Assembly (NCBI GenBank): GCA_963817075.1
Contig: CAWFMT010000005.1
Coordinates: 434,001-498,000, forward strand
Length of the DNA stretch: 64,000 bases
Direction of reading: 5' to 3'
Origin: DASPKM01 sp963817075
Lineage (GTDB): Bacteria > Bacteroidota > Bacteroidia > Chitinophagales > Chitinophagaceae
Positions within the stretch are counted from its first letter, which is position 1. Every line of letters starts with the position of its first letter. The notes beneath the pieces were generated by a model. That model saw only the letters and a list, made by a program, of their open reading frames with translations. It was not told the DNA's origin and ran no database searches. The position numbers were made by a program, and so were the translations under genes. This document shows, in pieces, positions 34,521-42,738 of the stretch.

Positions 34521-35435
34521 ATGTATCGTATCGTCTTTGGCATTTTATACCTGATTTCACTCCTGCCTATCCGGGCACTTTATATTTTTGGGGATGGCGT
34601 TTATGGCCTTGTGTACTATATCCTTGGATACAGGAAAAAGGTAGTAATGCAAAACCTTCTCATCGCATTTCCTGATAAGACTGAAGAAGAAAGAAAACGC
34701 ATAGCCAAAAGATTCTACCACAACTTTGTTGATACATTCATTGAAACGATCAAGTTGATCTCCGCAAGCAAGAAATGGATTAAGCAACGATTCATCGCTG
34801 ATCCTTCCATTTTCGACGAATTACAACGAAAGGGCAAACGTTCCCAAATTCATCTTGGCCATAATTTCAATTGGGAAATCGCAAATACAGGGATGGTCTT
34901 GTACTTCAATTATATTTTCATTGTAGTGTACATGCCTATCAAGAACAAAATATTTGATCGCCTGTTTATGCATTTGCGAACCAGGACTGGATCAGTGTTG
35001 TTACCAGCAACTGATATGAGAACTGCATTGCTTCCTTTCAGAGATAAGAAGTATATATTGACGCTTGTTGCTGATCAGGTTCCAGGAGATGCATCAAATG
35101 CTTACTGGTTAAATTTCTTTGGCAAGCCCACGCCATTCATCAGAGGTCCCGAAAGGGGAGCAAGGATCGGAAATATCCCGGTTGTATTTGCACATATTAC
35201 AAAATGGAAGAGAGGACACTACCAGGTCCACTTCACTCTGGCTGAAGAGGAACCGAGAAAATTACCTGAGGGCGAACTAACGAGACGGTACATACGATAC
35301 CTCGAGAACGTCATCCGGGAACAGCCCGACATGTGGCTCTGGAGCCATAGGAGATGGAAGAGGGTTTGGAAACCAGAATACAAAAAGCTTTGGGTAGGAA
35401 TGGAAAACCCACCGATTGAGGTGGGTAAATCCTGA
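34521..35435 (+). CDS. LpxL/HtrB-type lipid A acyltransferase
   Basis: 304 residues of the lysophospholipid acyltransferase/LpxL family. An N-terminal membrane-association segment ('IVFGILYLISLLPIRALYIFGDG') precedes the H-x4-E/D catalytic motif in 'IHLGHNFNWEIAN'. Other typical features are 'VVYMPIKNKIFDRLFMHLR', 'LTLVADQVPGDASNAYWLNFFGKPTPF' and 'EQPDMWLWSHRRWK'. These enzymes add secondary acyl chains to lipid A at the inner membrane. Convergent with the following metallohydrolase gene. Confidence 0.9.
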   Translation: MYRIVFGILYLISLLPIRALYIFGDGVYGLVYYILGYRKKVVMQNLLIAFPDKTEEERKRIAKRFYHNFVDTFIETIKLISASKKWIKQRFIADPSIFDELQRKGKRSQIHLGHNFNWEIANTGMVLYFNYIFIVVYMPIKNKIFDRLFMHLRTRTGSVLLPATDMRTALLPFRDKKYILTLVADQVPGDASNAYWLNFFGKPTPFIRGPERGARIGNIPVVFAHITKWKRGHYQVHFTLAEEEPRKLPEGELTRRYIRYLENVIREQPDMWLWSHRRWKRVWKPEYKKLWVGMENPPIEVGKS

Positions 35436-35445
35436 TATGATTCTT

Positions 35446-35463
35446 AGAGATAGGATCTCTTTT
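35446..35463 (+). terminator. Short hairpin between convergent genes
   Basis: AGAGAT-AGG-ATCTCT followed by TTT, eleven bases after the acyltransferase stop. It is weak but well placed. A second hairpin 'ACCCACC-GATTGA-GGTGGGT' lies in the last codons of the gene. Confidence 0.4.
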
Positions 35464-35472
35464 ATCGATGAA

Positions 35473-36876
35473 TTAATTCAAAACGCTTTTCTCTTTTACT
35501 ATCTCCACTTTTTCCTGCTCCTTTATTTTGTCCCAACCGCCTTCAACATTCCGCAGGTTGTGAATTCCTTCTCTCTTCAACAATGAAGAAGCGATCACGC
35601 TCCTGTATCCACTCGCGCAATGAACATATACATTGTCTGTGTCGTTGATATTTGCCATTGAGCCGGGATCGTTCAATCCATTTAGTGGCATATTCACAGC
35701 TCCTGCCACGTGACCATCTGCATATTCAGTTTCTCTCCTTACATCCATCACCACCATATGAGGATCGAAAGGAATATCCATCATCATCTCATCAGGTTCA
35801 ACATTAATAATCATATCAACTTCCTCACCTGCTTCTTTCCACGTATTGAAACCACCTTCCAGGTAAGCCCTGATCTTGTCAAAGCCCACCCTTGCCAATC
35901 GCACAAGGCTTTCCTTTTCCTTTCCTTCATCAGTAACCAGGATAATATCCTTGTCAAATGGGAGAAGACTTCCAGCCCATTCTGCAAATCGACCTTCCAA
36001 TCCAATACTAATGGATCCGGGAACAAATCCCTGCGTGAATTCAGGAGCTCTTCTCGTATCTAAAATGATAATGCCATCCTTTGTCGCCTCCTCTTTAAAA
36101 CTCTTTACATCAAGCGGTTTGAATTCAGCCATTAATTTGTCAAGGCTTTCATATCCTTCCTTATTGATCTTGGCATTGATTGGAAAATATTGAGGAGGTT
36201 CCTCAAGTCCTTCTGTAACTGAACTGATAAATTCTTCTCTGGTTTGGGCTTTCAATGCATAATTCGTCGCCTTCTCACTTCCAATGGTGGAATGAGTGGC
36301 TGGACCTAAGTTTTTTCCGCATGAGCTGCCCGGACCATGGGCGGGATACACAATCACCTCGTCTGGAAGTCCAGCAATTTTTGTATGGATCGAATCATAT
36401 AACAAGGAGGCCAATGCTTCCTTGGTTAGATCTCCGCTGCTTAGGTCTGGTCGACCAACATCACCAACAAATAAAGTATCCCCGGTGAAAATCGCATTTG
36501 GTTTATCATTTTCATCTTTCAGCAAATAGCAAGTTGACTCAACTGTATGACCAGGGGTATGCAGTACCTCAAACTTTATCGCACCCAATTTGAAAATCTC
36601 ACCATCTTTTGCCACTACCACAGGAAAATTCGTTTCTGTCCTGGGCCCATAGATAATAGGGGCACCTGCTGCCTTGCTCAGATCAATATGACCGCTTACA
36701 AAATCTGCATGAAAATGGGTTTCAAATATGTATTTGATGCGGGCATTGCGCTCATTTGCCAATTGCAAATAGCTATCAATATCCCGCAAAGGATCAATTA
36801 CCGCTGCCTCTCCCTCACTCTCAACATAATATGCAGCTTCACTTAGACAATTTGTATATAGTTGCTTAATGAACAT
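35473..36876 (-). CDS. Persulfide-dioxygenase-like MBL hydrolase with two rhodanese domains
   Basis: 467 residues. Residues ~1-240 are a metallo-beta-lactamase fold of the ETHE1/BlH type: 'FETHFHADFVSGHIDLSKAAG', 'VLHTPGHTVESTCYLL', 'IFTGDTLFVGDVGRPDL'. Two rhodanese-like domains follow. The first ('ILDTRRAPEFTQGFVPGS') has Asp-Glu-Gly where the active Cys would be ('ILVTDEGKE'), so it is inactive. The second keeps Cys in 'VYVHCASGYRS'. The protein probably handles glutathione- or low-thiol persulfides in sulfide detoxification. A -7 box candidate lies 17 bp upstream of the start. Confidence 0.9.
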   Translation of the reverse strand: MFIKQLYTNCLSEAAYYVESEGEAAVIDPLRDIDSYLQLANERNARIKYIFETHFHADFVSGHIDLSKAAGAPIIYGPRTETNFPVVVAKDGEIFKLGAIKFEVLHTPGHTVESTCYLLKDENDKPNAIFTGDTLFVGDVGRPDLSSGDLTKEALASLLYDSIHTKIAGLPDEVIVYPAHGPGSSCGKNLGPATHSTIGSEKATNYALKAQTREEFISSVTEGLEEPPQYFPINAKINKEGYESLDKLMAEFKPLDVKSFKEEATKDGIIILDTRRAPEFTQGFVPGSISIGLEGRFAEWAGSLLPFDKDIILVTDEGKEKESLVRLARVGFDKIRAYLEGGFNTWKEAGEEVDMIINVEPDEMMMDIPFDPHMVVMDVRRETEYADGHVAGAVNMPLNGLNDPGSMANINDTDNVYVHCASGYRSVIASSLLKREGIHNLRNVEGGWDKIKEQEKVEIVKEKSVLN

Positions 36877-36893
36877 TCGTGTTTTTTATGGTG

Positions 36894-36901
36894 CAAAGAT
36901 A
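36894..36901 (-). promoter_or_regulatory. -7 box (TATCTTTG) of the MBL-rhodanese gene
   Basis: On the minus strand TATCTTTG (plus strand caaagata) lies 17 bp upstream of the ATG at 36876, a fitting distance for a short leader. Confidence 0.45.
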
Positions 36902-36936
36902 ATTCAGAGTTTCGGGTATGAAACTGGGTTTAAAAA

Positions 36937-37010
36937 TTTTAACCGCAAAGAAACAAAGGCGCAAGGTTTCGCGATGGTAACTTAGCGCCCTGGCGCCCTG
37001 GCGGTTAAAT
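36937..37010. repeat. TTTAACCGC...GCGGTTAAA inverted repeat
   Basis: Outer arms 'tttaaccgc' (36938-36946) and 'gcggttaaa' (37001-37009) are perfect; the interior holds 'aacaaaggcgcaagg' and 'cgccctggcgccctgg'. It lies between the MBL gene promoter and the 3' end of the ArsR gene. Confidence 0.75.
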
Positions 37011-37016
37011 TCTTTG

Positions 37017-37355
37017 TTATTTCAAGAGATCCCCGATGAAGGAATTTAGAGCTGCAATCCTCTCTGTATTAACCATATAATAGATAAACTTTCCATCCCT
37101 TTCAGTCTTAACAAAACCAGCTCGTCGGAGAATTGCCAGGTGCTGGGAAGCAACTGATTGTTCAAGCCTGAGGCGAATATATAGTTCGGTGACTGTTAGC
37201 TTCTTTTGCTCATCTATAAGGCGGAGCATCTGCTGCCGTAGTTTATGGTTGATAGCCCGTAGTATAACAGCAGCCTTCTTTAGATTGATCAGATCGACCT
37301 TCACGGCCTCCGAGTCAGCATTCAAAATCAGCGCGTAATTGTTCACAGTATTCAT
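37017..37355 (-). CDS. ArsR-family winged-helix repressor
   Basis: The preferred start at 37355 ('MNTVNNYALILNADS') gives 112 residues; the frame is open to 37412, where a GTG overlaps the tsaB stop. The ArsR fold is clear: 'ILRAINHKLRQQMLRLID', the recognition helix 'LEQSVASQHLAILRRAGFV' and the wing 'TERDGKFIYYMVN'. No metal-binding Cys pair (CxC) is present, so it is probably not an arsenic or cadmium sensor. It is transcribed with tsaB and the 3HCDH gene upstream and may also control the divergent-side sulfur gene (inference). Confidence 0.85.
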   Translation of the reverse strand: MNTVNNYALILNADSEAVKVDLINLKKAAVILRAINHKLRQQMLRLIDEQKKLTVTELYIRLRLEQSVASQHLAILRRAGFVKTERDGKFIYYMVNTERIAALNSFIGDLLK

Positions 37356-37408
37356 AATAAGGGGTTGGGGAGGCATGACAAATGTATAAGCAATCCTTCC
37401 AAAAATAA

Positions 37409-38131
37409 TCACTGATCTTTTTTAATTGATACTTCGGTGTTTTTTTTAGCTGGTGAATAAAATTCCTTTAAATAAGCAGGTTCTGAATAGGCAAGGTCAG
37501 CAAACCGGTTTTCACAGAAACTTTGATATGAAAGCGGAGACAAACAACTGGAGTCATGATATATAGATTCAATAATAATTCCTTCCGGAATATTTAGTTG
37601 CTTCAGTTTTTCACTCCCATTGCCGAAAACCAGGTATTGCGATCTTCCATCAATAATTGAAAGAAATGCGTCAAGATTCATTGCCGTAGGAGTAACAATT
37701 TCATCCAGAGACAGATTGTATATGGCTGTATAAACTTCCATTCTTCTCGCATCAATCATTGGACTCAACAAAAATCCATTCCAAACCTCAGGTTTCTCTT
37801 TTGAATTCATCCATCTCTTCCCTGCCTCTGCCATCACCATAAGCGTGTTTTCAATGATCAGGGGTTTATTGAGCGTAAAGCAAATACCTTTTGCAGTTGC
37901 CATTCCAACTCTCAATCCAGTATATGACCCTGGGCCGCCTGTAACAGACACTGCATCCAGTTCTTTTATTTTCTTTCCTGACTTTAAAAGTATATCCGCA
38001 ATTGCGTTATGTATCCAGGCGGCATGATCTTTCTGATCCTTATTGATCATCAGAGATAAAACCTTATTTTTTTCTGACAAGCAGATGCTTGCCACTTCAG
38101 TTGCTGTATCGATATTCAGAATAAGAGCCAT
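37409..38131 (-). CDS. tsaB: tRNA threonylcarbamoyladenosine biosynthesis protein TsaB
   Basis: 240 residues of the ASKHA fold: 'ALILNIDTATEVASICLSE', 'DAVSVTGGPGSYTGLRVGMATAKGICF' (hallmark block) and 'LLSPMIDARRMEVYTAIY'. TsaB is the scaffold partner of TsaD in forming t6A37 on ANN-decoding tRNAs. It starts seven bases after the upstream 3HCDH-like gene ends, so the two are co-transcribed. Confidence 0.94.
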   Translation of the reverse strand: MALILNIDTATEVASICLSEKNKVLSLMINKDQKDHAAWIHNAIADILLKSGKKIKELDAVSVTGGPGSYTGLRVGMATAKGICFTLNKPLIIENTLMVMAEAGKRWMNSKEKPEVWNGFLLSPMIDARRMEVYTAIYNLSLDEIVTPTAMNLDAFLSIIDGRSQYLVFGNGSEKLKQLNIPEGIIIESIYHDSSCLSPLSYQSFCENRFADLAYSEPAYLKEFYSPAKKNTEVSIKKDQ

Positions 38132-38137
38132 CTGCTA

Positions 38138-38776
38138 CTATTTAATCTCTATCTCCATTCGTGGACAAGGTTTATATACCGGATCGATCTCACTGAGCTC
38201 GAGAAGAAGTTCATACACATTCGACAATCCTATTTTTTCTCCCCATTCAAAAGGCCCCATGGGATAATTGGTACCTAATTTCATCGCGAGGTCAATTTCT
38301 TCTTTTGTACTTACTTCATCCTGGAGAGTAAAATAAGCTTCGTTAATGATCATGGATACAATCCTGGGGGTAATCATTCCCGGAATGTCTGGAACCAGTT
38401 GAAACTTCCATCCCAGAGTATCGAATACAAGTCCTATTTCTGATCTCAGTTTTTCATTTGCAATTGCCAGTTCCGTAAGATCACGTTTTAGAAAGCCCGG
38501 CCAGGCATTTATTCGCACTAGCTTAGAATCACCCCTTGTCAATGAAAATCCATCTAAAGGTTGAATGACGGAATTAATGAACAATAATCCACCCGTACTA
38601 AGCAAGTTTTCAATTTCGCTCGTTTGATGATGGATTCTGAGGTCTAGGTAAACATCAGCCTTGGTTTTTAGCAACTCCTCAAAATCATGACACCAGGAAA
38701 TTGCGACCACTTCATTTGTCTTCCTGGCCTGCCATTCCTCCTGTTGGTGTTGATCTGCCAGAATTGCCAATTTCAT
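38138..38776 (-). CDS. 3-hydroxyacyl-CoA dehydrogenase C-terminal-domain protein
   Basis: 212 residues. The C-terminal half matches the 3HCDH C-terminal domain: 'GWKFQLVPDIPGMITPRIVSMIINEAYFTLQDEVSTKEEIDLAMKLG' region and 'NYPMGPFEWGEKIGLSNV'. The N-terminal half is only about 100 residues and lacks the GxGxxG NAD motif ('MKLAILADQHQQEEWQ'), so it is a reduced, divergent version and may not be a dehydrogenase. It precedes tsaB directly. A TATGTTTG -7 box (38793-38800) lies 16 bp before the start. Confidence 0.8.
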   Translation of the reverse strand: MKLAILADQHQQEEWQARKTNEVVAISWCHDFEELLKTKADVYLDLRIHHQTSEIENLLSTGGLLFINSVIQPLDGFSLTRGDSKLVRINAWPGFLKRDLTELAIANEKLRSEIGLVFDTLGWKFQLVPDIPGMITPRIVSMIINEAYFTLQDEVSTKEEIDLAMKLGTNYPMGPFEWGEKIGLSNVYELLLELSEIDPVYKPCPRMEIEIK

Positions 38777-38792
38777 ATCGATAGTTAGGGCA

Positions 38793-38800
38793 CAAACATA
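38793..38800 (-). promoter_or_regulatory. -7 box (TATGTTTG) of the 3HCDH-tsaB operon
   Basis: The minus-strand sequence TATGTTTG matches TAnnTTTG, 16 bp upstream of the ATG at 38776. Confidence 0.45.
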
Positions 38801-38825
38801 CGGTTCAAATTCCTGTGAAATTGAA

Positions 38826-38856
38826 TTGGCTTTCTCATCAAAAGGAAATTATTTTG
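38826..38856 (+). promoter_or_regulatory. Promoter of ridA (TTG-N20-TTATTTTG)
   Basis: TTG at 38826-38828 and TTATTTTG at 38849-38856, 20 bases apart, resemble the -33/-7 pair of Bacteroidota. The -7 element ends four bases before the ridA ATG. Confidence 0.5.
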
Positions 38857-38860
38857 CCAA

Positions 38861-39241
38861 ATGGAAAATATTATTGTCAATACAAATAATGCTCCTGCGC
38901 CAATAGGTCCCTATAATCAGGCTGTTTTAGCTGGAAACCTGTTGTTTATTTCAGGTCAGATCGCAATCAACCCAGCCAGTGGTAATATTGAAGCGACTGA
39001 TGTTGTTGGTGAAACTCACCAGGTCATGCATAATCTGAAAGCGATATTAGCAGAAGCAGGAATGGATTTTCACAGGGTAGTTAAAACAACTATTTTTTTG
39101 AGCGATATGTCGCTCTTCTCAACAGTGAATGAGGTCTATGGAAAATATTTTCATGGCGATTTTCCTGCCCGCGAAACTGTTGCCGTAAAAGGCTTGCCAA
39201 AGAACGTGAATGTCGAGATCAGTATGATTGCAGCGAAATAG
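38861..39241 (+). CDS. ridA: RidA family enamine/imine deaminase
   Basis: 126 residues, the standard length. 'APAPIGPYNQAVLAGNLLFISGQIA', 'DFHRVVKTTIFLSDMSLFSTVNEVYGKYF' region and 'FPARETVAVKGLPKNVNVEISMIA' contain the conserved Arg (in PARE) and Glu of active RidA. It hydrolyses 2-aminoacrylate and related reactive imines. Unlike the secreted homologue at 393-827 this one keeps the catalytic Arg. Confidence 0.95.
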   Translation: MENIIVNTNNAPAPIGPYNQAVLAGNLLFISGQIAINPASGNIEATDVVGETHQVMHNLKAILAEAGMDFHRVVKTTIFLSDMSLFSTVNEVYGKYFHGDFPARETVAVKGLPKNVNVEISMIAAK

Positions 39242-39317
39242 TTTGACGTTGAAAAAAATTTAACCGCAAGGAAACAAAGGCGCAAGGATTCGCCAGGTTT
39301 TTCAAACAATCAAACAT

Positions 39318-40520
39318 TCAAACCTTTAAACTAGCCTTCAAAACACCTAGTTCCTCTCCCACTTTGGTAAAGGCCTCGATGGCCTTATCCAGGTGCTCCT
39401 GTTTATGAGCTGCACTGAGTTGAACGCGGATTCTTGCCTGCCCTTTTGCAACTACGGGGTAAAAGAAACCGATCACATAAATTCCTAGTTCAAGGAGGCG
39501 GGCAGCAAAATTTTGAGCAACAACCGCGTCATATAGCATGATTGGAACTATTGGATGATCACCAGGTCGTATGTCGAATCCTGCCTCGGTCATTTTAGAT
39601 CTGAAATACCTTGTATTGTATTCAAGCTTGTCTCTTAATTCAGTACTCTGACTGATCATGTCAAGAACCGCAATGCTTCCACCAACAATGCTTGGTGCAA
39701 GCGTATTTGAAAAAAGGTATGGTCGCGAACGTTGACGAAGCATTTCAATGATCTCTTTTCTTCCACTTGTAAAACCACCTGAAGCCCCTCCCAATGCTTT
39801 ACCCAAAGTGCCGGTAATTATATCGATCCTCCCTACGACATCTCTGTATTCGTGCGTACCCCGACCAGTTTTCCCGATAAATCCACTAGAATGCGATTCG
39901 TCGATCATGACACATGCATCATACTCATCGGCCAGGTCGCAGATCTTGTCCAATTGAGCAATGGTTCCATCCATGCTGAAAGATCCATCGGTTACAATGA
40001 TCCTGCTTCGGGCAGAAGAAGATTCTTTTAATTTCTCTTCAAGATCATCCATATTATTATGCTTATACCTCAATCGTTGGGCTTTGCATAACCTGACTCC
40101 ATCAATAATGGATGCGTGATTCAATTCATCCGAAATGATTGCATCCTGATCATTGAAGAGAGGTTCGAATACTCCACCGTTTGCATCAAAGGCAGCAACA
40201 TATAATATGGTGTCCTCAGTCCCGAGAAATTTTGAAAGCTTTACTTCGAGTTCTTTATGAATGTCCTGCGTTCCGCAAATAAATCGAACACTGCTTAAGC
40301 CGTATCCGCGATAGTCAATGGTCTTATGTGCCATACTTATCACTTCAGGATGTGATGAAAGTCCCAGGTAGTTATTTGCACAGAAGTTTAGAACTGTCCT
40401 ATTATTTACAACAATCTCTGCTCCCTGAGGAGATGAGATGATCCTTTCAGTTTTGAACAAACCAGCAGATTTGATCTCTTCAAGTTCGGCGGCAATCCTA
40501 TTGACAAGCTTATCGTTCAT
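39318..40520 (-). CDS. kbl: Glycine C-acetyltransferase (2-amino-3-ketobutyrate CoA ligase)
   Basis: 400 residues of the alpha-oxoamine synthase family: 'NFCANNYLGLSSHPEVI', 'SVRFICGTQDIHKELE', 'SELNHASIIDGVRL', 'VMIDESHSSGFIGKTGRGTHE' and the PLP-Lys in 'TGTLGKALGGASGGF'. It cleaves 2-amino-3-oxobutyrate with CoA to glycine and acetyl-CoA in threonine breakdown. Threonine dehydrogenase is not adjacent. A TAGTTTTG -7 box (40540-40547, minus strand) lies 19 bp upstream. Confidence 0.94.
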   Translation of the reverse strand: MNDKLVNRIAAELEEIKSAGLFKTERIISSPQGAEIVVNNRTVLNFCANNYLGLSSHPEVISMAHKTIDYRGYGLSSVRFICGTQDIHKELEVKLSKFLGTEDTILYVAAFDANGGVFEPLFNDQDAIISDELNHASIIDGVRLCKAQRLRYKHNNMDDLEEKLKESSSARSRIIVTDGSFSMDGTIAQLDKICDLADEYDACVMIDESHSSGFIGKTGRGTHEYRDVVGRIDIITGTLGKALGGASGGFTSGRKEIIEMLRQRSRPYLFSNTLAPSIVGGSIAVLDMISQSTELRDKLEYNTRYFRSKMTEAGFDIRPGDHPIVPIMLYDAVVAQNFAARLLELGIYVIGFFYPVVAKGQARIRVQLSAAHKQEHLDKAIEAFTKVGEELGVLKASLKV

Positions 40521-40550
40521 GATGCAATTTTTGAAAAAGCAAAACTAAGA

Positions 40551-40717
40551 AAGTTTGAGAGTTCGAAAGTTTGATTGTTTGAAAGTTGATATTTTAGGTC
40601 ATTCTTAAAATTTCCGGTCAGTGGTTTAATTTTTGAAGACTTAATTAGGGTTCGAAAATTCAAAGTTGAAGGAAGACTCTCGGTCTTTGAACTTTCAAAC
40701 TCTCAGACATTCAAACT
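40551..40717. repeat. Paired inverted micro-repeats around a unique core
   Basis: 'gtttgagagttcgaaagttt' (40553-40572) and its near reverse complement 'tttgaactttcaaactctc' (40685-40703) flank about 100 bp. The pair lies between the divergent kbl and Nei-like genes. Confidence 0.65.
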
Positions 40718-40723
40718 TTTCCC

Positions 40724-41455
40724 ATGCCTGAAGGTCCTTCAATTGTCCTTTTGAAAGAAGCTGTAGGAAATTTCCACGGGAGTAAGGTCCTCAAAGTGGG
40801 AGGGAACACGAGATTGGATGTATCCTCTCTTGCAGGAAAGAAGATAAAGGATTTCAAAAGTTGGGGAAAGCATTTTCTAATATGTTTTAAGGGAATAACA
40901 GTGAGGATTCATTTTATGCTTTTTGGTTCATATCGAATTAATGAAAAGAAGGACAGTCCGGCCAGGCTTAGCCTCAAATTTGAAAATGGTGAACTTAATT
41001 TTTATGCTTGTTCAGTTAAATTGTTGGAAGAAGATCCCGATGAAATTTATGATTGGTCAGCAGATGTAATGAATGATGATTGGGATCCTGCAGGTGCAAA
41101 GAAGAAATTGAAAGCACAACCATCAATGCTTGTATGCGATGCCTTATTAGACCAGAACATTTTTGCGGGCGTTGGAAACATCATAAAAAATGAAGTCTTG
41201 TTCCGGATCAAGGTGCATCCTGAGAGTAAGGTCGGCAAGCTTCCCTTGAAACAGTTGAATGCCTTAATCAAAGAAGCGCGTGCTTATAGCTTTGATTTCC
41301 TGGAATGGAAAAGGAATTTTGTATTGAAAAAGCATTGGCTGGCTCATACAAAAAAGACCTGCCCCAGATGTAAAATTCCTTTGAACAAAAACTACCTGGG
41401 CAAAACAAACCGCAGAACTTTTTACTGTAACAATTGCCAGGAATTGTATGCCTAA
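40724..41455 (+). CDS. Fpg/Nei-family DNA glycosylase
   Basis: 243 residues starting MPEGPSIV, where Pro after the initiator Met is the Schiff-base nucleophile and the following Glu is catalytic. A Lys in 'SWGKHFLI' and the helix-two-turn-helix 'LLDQNIFAGVGNIIKNEVLF' follow. The C-terminal zinc finger is 'CPRCKIPLNKNYLGKTNRR...CNNC'. It resembles endonuclease VIII (Nei) and acts on oxidised bases. Its small size and P-S in the N-terminus favour Nei over MutM. Confidence 0.9.
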   Translation: MPEGPSIVLLKEAVGNFHGSKVLKVGGNTRLDVSSLAGKKIKDFKSWGKHFLICFKGITVRIHFMLFGSYRINEKKDSPARLSLKFENGELNFYACSVKLLEEDPDEIYDWSADVMNDDWDPAGAKKKLKAQPSMLVCDALLDQNIFAGVGNIIKNEVLFRIKVHPESKVGKLPLKQLNALIKEARAYSFDFLEWKRNFVLKKHWLAHTKKTCPRCKIPLNKNYLGKTNRRTFYCNNCQELYA

Positions 41456-41467
41456 TTCTTACTCCTT

Positions 41468-41503
41468 ACGAAACTTTGCACCTTCGCGTCTTGGCGGTGA
41501 AAT
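41468..41503. repeat. Half-arm of the TTAACCGC repeat family
   Basis: 'ctttgcaccttcgcgtcttg' followed by 'gcggtgaaat' just after the glycosylase gene; a single arm without an obvious partner. Confidence 0.45.
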
Positions 41504-41564
41504 AGTGAATCGTAAGTAATGATTTATGGTATCAAATGTGACTGGAAACCCGAAACACGAAATT

Positions 41565-42479
41565 CTACCCCTTCTCACGGCTCTTCAAGTACCCAACCTT
41601 GTTTCCACTCGAGTTCACAATACTTCCGGAAGCATCAATGAGCAATTGGTGGTTTTCCTCATCGTGTATCAGGAATGGATACTTGTTGCTTTTAAGCGGA
41701 CTCAATTTCCCGATTAGCAACAGTTGATTATTTTGAACTTTTACCAGGTTTAGTTTCGTTGTAACATAATATTTCCCTGCAGCATCTGAATTGAAATGAA
41801 CATTCGCTGCAATGAATTGTTCGGCAAGAACCGATTCCTCGGTCGCCAGTATTTGAGGTGATGGTATTGCTCGAAACCTTCGATTTATTGCAACACCGGT
41901 ATTATCTGCATCTTCTTCTGCACTTATCCATCCTCTCTCAATTGCGATGAGTCTGTCAGTTTGAGCAGGGTGAGTAGCAGTTTCTTTTCTGCCGGCAAGC
42001 ACTCGCATTGCCAATTGGGCTTCTTCAAGACTAGCTCCCATCTTTTTCAAAACAAATCCAGAAAATTCATCTGCCTCCAGTTCTTGAGGCGGAGTGCTTC
42101 CGTTGGTATCCAGTGTATGCCCGCTCAAATGATGTCCAATCTCATGTGCGAGCACACTAACTGCTGCCCATTCATTTCCAGTTCTTCTGATAAGTGCTTC
42201 AATGAAAATCGGATTATAAAGTATATATCTCTTGCTTCTGTACATCACTGCGGCCGCGTTAGGAATTCGAGCGGCCTTAACTTCAAAATTTGCACGAAGG
42301 CCAATAGCCTCCATTATAGCATCCGTGATTTCTTGTGCTTCAAGTAATTCAGTTGTCTGGCCAATTGGCTTATTGGCTTCAGATGAAACTGTATGTAGAT
42401 AAATCAGCTGCTGTTTGCTCTGGCCATTGCCAAAAAAAGCAAGGAATATCAGCAGTATGCTCATCATTAAATTCTTCAT
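41565..42479 (-). CDS. M48-family metallopeptidase, secreted
   Basis: Start at 42479 ('MKNLMMSILLIFLAFFGNGQ') gives a signal peptide; the open frame extends 29 codons further without a sensible N-terminus. The zinc-protease motif 'SVLAHEIGHHLSGHTLD' (HExxH) and the third ligand Glu in 'PPQELEADEFSGFVLKKMG' are intact. The C-terminal ~110 residues ('KYYVTTKLNLVKVQNNQLLLIGKL') are of unknown type. It is probably a periplasmic or membrane-associated protease. Confidence 0.88.
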   Translation of the reverse strand: MKNLMMSILLIFLAFFGNGQSKQQLIYLHTVSSEANKPIGQTTELLEAQEITDAIMEAIGLRANFEVKAARIPNAAAVMYRSKRYILYNPIFIEALIRRTGNEWAAVSVLAHEIGHHLSGHTLDTNGSTPPQELEADEFSGFVLKKMGASLEEAQLAMRVLAGRKETATHPAQTDRLIAIERGWISAEEDADNTGVAINRRFRAIPSPQILATEESVLAEQFIAANVHFNSDAAGKYYVTTKLNLVKVQNNQLLLIGKLSPLKSNKYPFLIHDEENHQLLIDASGSIVNSSGNKVGYLKSREKG

Positions 42480-42580
42480 CCTCGAGTCTCCTGTTTTAGA
42501 ATCACAATTTCCTCGATTTAAAGTTGGCAAAAATCTAAAAGGCATCCTGCTGGATATTTTTAACAAGGTTTTTCACTCCG

Positions 42581-42693
42581 CCCTGTAAGCGGTCGGAGCG
42601 AAGGGAAGACCCTGACAGGGCGTAATTAAAAAATCTTGATACCTAACCCTGACAGATATTTAGAAGAGGAGTTATCGTCGACCCTGTTAGGGT
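42581..42693 (+). repeat. CCCTGTAAGCGG/CCCTGACAGGG modular repeat, third copy
   Basis: The arm 'CCCTGTAAGCGGTCGGAGCG' (42581-42600) is followed by one palindrome unit CCCTGACAGGG (42610-42620), a half unit 'ccctgacag' (42647-42655) and a 'accctgttagggt' palindrome (42681-42693). The orientation is the same as the copy at 6604. Confidence 0.85.
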
Positions 42694-42726
42694 GATCGTC
42701 CGCTGAAAGGATGCGAGTCAAAGAAT

Positions 42727-42734
42727 TATCTTTG
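42727..42734 (+). promoter_or_regulatory. -7 box (TATCTTTG) of the DUF763 gene
   Basis: TATCTTTG ends four bases before the ATG at 42739, so this transcript would also be leaderless. Confidence 0.5.
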
Positions 42735-42738
42735 AAAA

